NCBI GenBank assembly: GCA_016745315.1
Contig: CP066886.1
Location: forward strand, 434,001-498,000
Length of the DNA stretch: 64,000 nt
Reading direction: 5' to 3'
DNA from: Arthrospira sp. PCC 9108
GTDB lineage: Bacteria > Cyanobacteriota > Cyanobacteriia > Cyanobacteriales > Microcoleaceae
Shown: one piece after another, positions 59,411 through 64,000 of the stretch
Numbering within the stretch: position 1 is the stretch's first letter
How the letters are laid out: every line of letters begins with the position of its first letter
Notes under the pieces: model-generated
Seen by the model: only the letters and a program-made list of their open reading frames with translations
Database searches by the model: none
Told to the model about the DNA's origin: nothing
Made by a program: the position numbers and the translations under genes

Positions 59411-61195
59411 ATGACAACTGAACAGATAATTGCTGGACGATATCGCATCATCAAACTCTTAGGAGAAGGGGGATTTAGTACCACATATTTAGCCATAGAT
59501 CAGCAAAATGCCGCCACTTCTCCCTGTGTGGTTAAACAATTCTCCCCCCAATTGAAAGGGCGAGAAAGTATCAATAAAGCCTCGGAACTATTCGAGCTAG
59601 AAGCGACCCGTTTACAAAGTCTAGGTAAACATCCACAAATTGCCCAGATTTTTAACTACTTTAAGATTGACAATATCCAGTATATGGTGTTAGAATACAT
59701 CGAGGGGGATAATCTCTCGGAAATTCTAGCCAAGAGGGGAGTATTTAATGAATCTCAAATCCGTTACCTACTGAACAACTTATTACCTGTACTAGAATTT
59801 GTACATTCGGAGAATATTATCCACCGAGACATCAAGCCAGAGAATATTATCCGTTCTGCTAACGGACAATTAGTGCTGGTAGACTTTGGTGCAGCTAAAG
59901 AGGCGATCGGTAGTGCTTTACTACGCACGGGAACTATAATTGGCACACCGGAATATATTGCTCCCGAACAGCTACGAGGAAAAGCCACCTTTGCTAGTGA
60001 TTTATATAGTCTAGGTGTGACCTGTCTAAATCTACTCACGCAAATGTCACCGTTTGACTTATTTGATACTGGAGAATTTTGCTGGGTGTGGCATGATTAT
60101 TTAGTGAATAATCCCATCAGTGATGAACTGACACAAATTCTGAATCGGCTAATTGAAGATGCGACTAATCACCGCTATCAATCAGCGGCAGAAGTTCGGC
60201 AAGATTTGAATGCTCGCAGTAACCAACTGAGCGTGATTACTCAACCTGTTAGCTTCCCGACTCCTAAAATCCCGACGGCTAAAAATAGTGTAAGTTGGAA
60301 ACGTCCCCAAACTTTGAGCGACTATTGGAGTTCTGTATCTGGTGTCGCCTTTAGTCCAGATGGCAATATTTTGGCGGGAGGTAGTTTCGATCGCACTATT
60401 CGACTATGGCGACCAGACACAGGGGAATGGATGATGTCTTTACTAGGTTCTTCTCAACCGATTTTGGCGATCGCCTTTAGTCGAGATGGAAAACTCTTAG
60501 CCGGAGGTAGTGGTGACGGTCACATTCATATATGGAACCTAGAAACCAGCGAAGAAGTGATCGCCATTGCGGCTCATGAAACTGATCGAGTTTCCATGTC
60601 TATCACCTTCGGTCCCCAAGGCGATATTATTGCTAGTGGTAGTGACGATGGAACCGTGAAAATCTGGAAACTCTCCACCTGTCAACTATTCCACAACTTA
60701 CAGCATTTACGGGGGATTAATGGCATTGCCATTTCACCAAATGGGAAACTGTTAGCAGCAGCCAGTAGCGATAATTCTATCCACCTGTGGGAGGTAAATA
60801 GTGGGGAACACCAAGGGCAACTTTTGGGACATGAACGGGACATTAATGCGATCGCCTTTAGTCGAGATGGTCAAATCCTCGCTTCAGCCAGTAGTGACAA
60901 TACGATCAAACTATGGGATCTGGAAACTCAGCAACTCCGACAAACCTTAACCGGACACGAAGACTGGGTGAGAAGCGTTGCATTTATCCAATCTCCCGAC
61001 CAAGACCAAAAATTCCTGCTAGTTAGTGGTAGCGCCGATCGCACCATCAAAATCTGGGATCTAGACCAAGGAAGCGCCATTGATACCCTAGTAGGACACA
61101 CCAAAGATATTAATGCGATCGCCATCAGTCCCAATCATCGGACTATCGCCAGTGGTAGTAGTGACAACACCATCAAAATTTGGCGACGGGAATAG
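59411..61195 (+). CDS. Serine/threonine kinase with WD40 repeats
   Basis: A 594-residue protein. Kinase domain (residues ~10-270): GEGGFSTTYLA, Lys in CVVKQFSP, HRDIKPENII, VDFGAAKEA, APEQLRGKATF. A linker precedes a WD40 propeller (~300-594) of about seven units with SGSDDGTVKIWKLS, SASSDNTIKLWDLE. Unlike the 17491-19803 kinase it lacks the N-terminal zinc ribbon and the GUN4 insert. Probably a soluble signalling or scaffolding kinase. Followed by pgsA after 39 bp. Confidence 0.9.
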   Translation: MTTEQIIAGRYRIIKLLGEGGFSTTYLAIDQQNAATSPCVVKQFSPQLKGRESINKASELFELEATRLQSLGKHPQIAQIFNYFKIDNIQYMVLEYIEGDNLSEILAKRGVFNESQIRYLLNNLLPVLEFVHSENIIHRDIKPENIIRSANGQLVLVDFGAAKEAIGSALLRTGTIIGTPEYIAPEQLRGKATFASDLYSLGVTCLNLLTQMSPFDLFDTGEFCWVWHDYLVNNPISDELTQILNRLIEDATNHRYQSAAEVRQDLNARSNQLSVITQPVSFPTPKIPTAKNSVSWKRPQTLSDYWSSVSGVAFSPDGNILAGGSFDRTIRLWRPDTGEWMMSLLGSSQPILAIAFSRDGKLLAGGSGDGHIHIWNLETSEEVIAIAAHETDRVSMSITFGPQGDIIASGSDDGTVKIWKLSTCQLFHNLQHLRGINGIAISPNGKLLAAASSDNSIHLWEVNSGEHQGQLLGHERDINAIAFSRDGQILASASSDNTIKLWDLETQQLRQTLTGHEDWVRSVAFIQSPDQDQKFLLVSGSADRTIKIWDLDQGSAIDTLVGHTKDINAIAISPNHRTIASGSSDNTIKIWRRE

Positions 61196-61234
61196 TTTTT
61201 AAAAAACCCATTCAAACCCAGAGATATTGTCATC

Positions 61235-61771
61235 ATGAATTTACCGACATTAATCACCACCTCCCGTCTCTTAGGGATTCCCTTTATCTTGTGGACTCTA
61301 CATCAACCCACCCCAGAAAATCGCTGGATCTGTCTAGGTATTTTTCTAATTGTCGCCGCCACCGATTGGCTAGATGGCTACCTAGCCAGAAAACTGAACC
61401 AAGTCACAGACTTAGGGAAATTCCTCGATCCTCTAGTAGACAAATTACTGGTATTAGCTCCTCTGTTAGCACTAATTGAAATCGGCGAAATTCCCGCCTG
61501 GGGGGTGTTTCTGATGTTCGGTAGAGAATTGGCGATCGCCGGGTGGCGAGTTAATCAAACTCAAATTTCTGGAGCCAACCTTTTTGGCAAAATCAAGACC
61601 GTTGTGCAAATAGTCGCCATTGCTTTATTAATTGCTCCCCTTCCCTCCGTCTGGGAAACAATTGCGATCGGCATATTTTGGCTCGCCGTAGCCATCACTT
61701 TAATTTCCGGTCTAATTTATATTTTTCTCCCCCGACCCAGCCAAGAAACCCCCCCAAATCATTCCAGCTAA
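61235..61771 (+). CDS. pgsA: CDP-diacylglycerol-glycerol-3-phosphate 3-phosphatidyltransferase
   Basis: A 178-residue membrane protein with four or five hydrophobic helices and the CDP-alcohol phosphotransferase motif D-G-x2-A-R-x8-G-x3-D-x3-D in DWLDGYLARKLNQVTDLGKF, then LDPLVDK. It starts phosphatidylglycerol synthesis, essential for thylakoids. MNLPTLITTSRLLGIPFILW is a normal N-terminus. The following 303-bp gap (61772-62074) has no gene I can support. Confidence 0.93.
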   Translation: MNLPTLITTSRLLGIPFILWTLHQPTPENRWICLGIFLIVAATDWLDGYLARKLNQVTDLGKFLDPLVDKLLVLAPLLALIEIGEIPAWGVFLMFGRELAIAGWRVNQTQISGANLFGKIKTVVQIVAIALLIAPLPSVWETIAIGIFWLAVAITLISGLIYIFLPRPSQETPPNHSS

Positions 61772-62074
61772 TTTCACCCAAACCGGAACTTTTCCGAATC
61801 AACTGGACTCACCCCCTGAGCATAACCAATTCCCAAGTTCTGTTAAAATAATTATAGCCATCTCAGGTGTGCATTCCCCTAGAGGCAGGGTGTAGGGTGT
61901 TAGGCATAGGGGGTTCAATACACCAATAATAACTTGCTCTTATAATTTGGGGCTGTGTTTTGAGTTTTGTTCGTGAGTTATCCATGATTGTTCTCACCAA
62001 TTGGTGTGCCAAAATTAACGCCGTAACTACCAATTTATATAACTTGATAACTAGGTTAACAATAGGTGATTTAG

Positions 62075-64000
62075 ATGGGAAAGTTTCAGGGTAAACGAGT
62101 TTCGCTAGTCAAAAAACTAACTATAGCCATGACCGGGTTAGTCATTGTAGTAGTAACCAGCGTCACCTGGCTTTCCCTTCAGCTTCAGCAACAAAGTTTT
62201 AAACAAGAATTAGAACAACAGGCTAATATATTACTAGAAACCCTCTCCATTGCCTCCGCTGAACCTTTGGCGGTTTCAGACGTTCAGTTTCTCACCCGAC
62301 TAATGGAGCAACTGGGAACTGCTCAAATTTTAGTTTCCGGTCATATATATCAATCCGAAGGTCTGGTAATTGCAGATGTCTATAACTCGGATATTTTTGC
62401 CAATGATATTGACCTAAAACCTTGGGCTTTGGAGTTGCTAAACAGCCGAAAAACCCGGTTCAATTGGCAGTATCAAAATCAACAACTATTGGGAGGAAAA
62501 GCTGTTGCCTTCAACGGTAATATCGTGGGGGCTGTCAGTGTCGGACTTGCCACCCAACCCCTAGAAAATAAAATGGCAACCGTCCGCAATCAGGGTTTAA
62601 TTATTGCGATTATTGCCACCATAGCCGGGGCTTTTCTCGCCTCAATAATTAGCCGTTCAATTACTGAACCCCTTAAACAAATGACCGCCGCCACCAAAGA
62701 ATTAGCCGCCGGAGATTTAGAGTTAAAAATCGACCTACAAAGCCAAGACGAACTCCAGGTTTTAGCGGATTCTTTTAACAAAATGACTAAGCAATTGCGA
62801 GATTTGGTAGAAAGTAAGGAGCAACTAATTACTAGCTTAGAATTGCGAGCGGAAGCAGAAAAAGTGAAGCCAAAAATAGAGCTTTGCTTAATGCCATACC
62901 CGATTTAATGCTGAGATTTAATAAAGAAGGTCTTGTTTTAGACTTTAAAGCATCTAGGGGGGGTGAATTAATCAAGTCAATTTTGGACTATATACACCAG
63001 AGTATTTATGATTTATTGCCGAATAATTTGGCTAATCTTTATCTAAAAAATGTCAATCAAGCCCTAATCACTCAGGAAGTACAAGTATTTGAATATGAAT
63101 GGTTTTTTGAGGAAAAACGCCATCATTTTGAATCCCGAATTGTGGTAAGTGGTGAAAATGAAGTCCTGGCAATAATCCGTGATATTACGGAAAGTAAATT
63201 AGCTCAAATTGAATTACAACGAGCTAAAGATGCTGCCGAAAGCGCCAACCATGCGAAAAGTGAATTTCTAGCCAGTATGAGTCATGAACTGCGTACACCG
63301 TTAAATGCGATTATTGGTTATAGCGAACTGTTGCGAGAAGATGCTTTTGATTTAGGCTATACAGATTTTATTCCCGACCTGGATCAAATTCGAGCATCAG
63401 GACTGCATCTGTTAACTATTATTCAAGATATTTTAGATATTTCCAAATTAGAATCAGGGATGATGACGGTTTGCTTAGAAAACTTTAATATTGCCACCTT
63501 AATCAAAGAAATCGAAGCACTGGGCAGCCATTATTCCAAAAAAATCATAACCAACTTAAAGTCAACTGTACCCCTGATGTTGAGGGAATGTATGCCGATC
63601 GCATCAAAGTCAAACAAGTATTGCTTAACCTTCTGAGTAACGCCGCCAAATTCACAGAAAATGGCTTGGTCAACTTAAATGTGATTTATATAGGTCAGCT
63701 TGACACCAAAATCTCGGCCTACCTGCGGGAAAATTTAGCCTCATCAGTCTTAGTTAATGACGAACACCAATTACAAGGTGGGGTGGCTTTTGAGGTCATC
63801 GATACGGGAATTGGCTTGACCACAGAACAGATGACCAAAATCTTTGAGCCCTTCGAGCGAGCGGATAACTCCACCACCCGCCGCTACGAAGGAACCGGGT
63901 TAGGACTATCAATCAGCAAAAGATTTTGTGAGTTAATGGGAGGAGCCATCACCGTGGCCAGTGAAATCGGCGAAGGGTCAACCTTTACGGCATATTTCCC
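62075..64000 (+). pseudogene. Membrane sensor histidine kinase, frameshifted, runs off the right edge
   Basis: The frame from 62075 has two membrane helices (residues ~18-38, ~178-198) around a ~140-residue periplasmic sensor, then a HAMP domain and a coiled coil. At A5 near 62860 the sense shifts one base to EAKNRALLNAIPDLMLRF, a PAS domain, and HisKA with the phospho-acceptor His in ASMSHELRTPLN. A second shift near 63540 (A7) leads to NHNQLKVNCTPDVEG and a HATPase region (LLNLLSNAAKFTENG, DTGIGL, GTGLGLSI). Both breaks are homopolymers, so sequencing error is plausible. 3' end missing. Confidence 0.75.

Overview
The window comes from a filamentous cyanobacterium, most likely an Arthrospira/Limnospira-type Oscillatoriales. 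The signs are very frequent GCGATCGC (HIP1) octamers, long kinase-WD40 and TPR-CHAT proteins, cyanobacterial versions of glgB, ftsI and comB, and many degenerate toxin-antitoxin (TA) loci mixed with short palindromic repeats. No rRNA, tRNA or CRISPR array was recognised.

Region 1 (1-9.5 kb) is a TA island. It holds UPF0175, VapBC, PIN, HigBA, RelE/XRE, HicBA, DUF433/DUF5615-like and AF2212/VapC-like pairs. About half are broken by in-frame stops or frameshifts, and a family of ~80-100 bp repeats built on GAAACCGGGTTTC separates them. It also carries a two-gene AAA-ATPase plus possible TOPRIM module (7244-9134), a candidate defence pair. Region 2 (9.5-23.5 kb) is mostly ordinary chromosome: a secreted OB-like protein, a truncated histidine kinase, a serine hydrolase, a COG3044 ATPase, dacB, comB, a kinase-GUN4-WD40 protein, glgB and an FtsL-like protein.

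Region 3 (23,514-40,536) is a 17 kb AT-rich integrated element lying exactly between the ftsL-like gene and ftsI. It is bounded by a 12-bp direct repeat. A tyrosine integrase gene sits at the left end between perfect 65-bp inverted repeats. The remaining ~15.3 kb is bounded by 0.8-1.0 kb imperfect inverted terminal repeats (ITRs). The ITRs hold a covarying hairpin and two adjacent blocks that are flipped relative to the surrounding repeat, which resembles the flip/flop of hairpin telomeres. Inside are a P-loop ATPase, a PD-(D/E)XK-like nuclease, several unknown proteins including membrane-segment and acidic ones, and a fibre with a Peptidase_S74-type C-terminus. No terminase, portal, tape-measure or DNA polymerase is recognisable. 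This is the best candidate for an undescribed system: an ITR-bearing, apparently non-tailed integrated virus or satellite. Several of its genes, including the integrase, carry in-frame stops or one-base frameshifts.

Region 4 (40.6-64 kb) is chromosome: ftsI, an MBL-fold hydrolase, nadB, a secreted EndoU-like nuclease with an overlapping probable immunity gene, a glutathionylspermidine-synthase-like protein, a giant TPR-CHAT protein, a CHAP amidase, corA, a kinase-WD40 protein, pgsA and a frameshifted hybrid-type sensor kinase running off the right edge. One-base shifts at homopolymer runs occur both in the element and in host genes (CHAT, sensor kinase). Part of the apparent gene decay may therefore be sequencing error.
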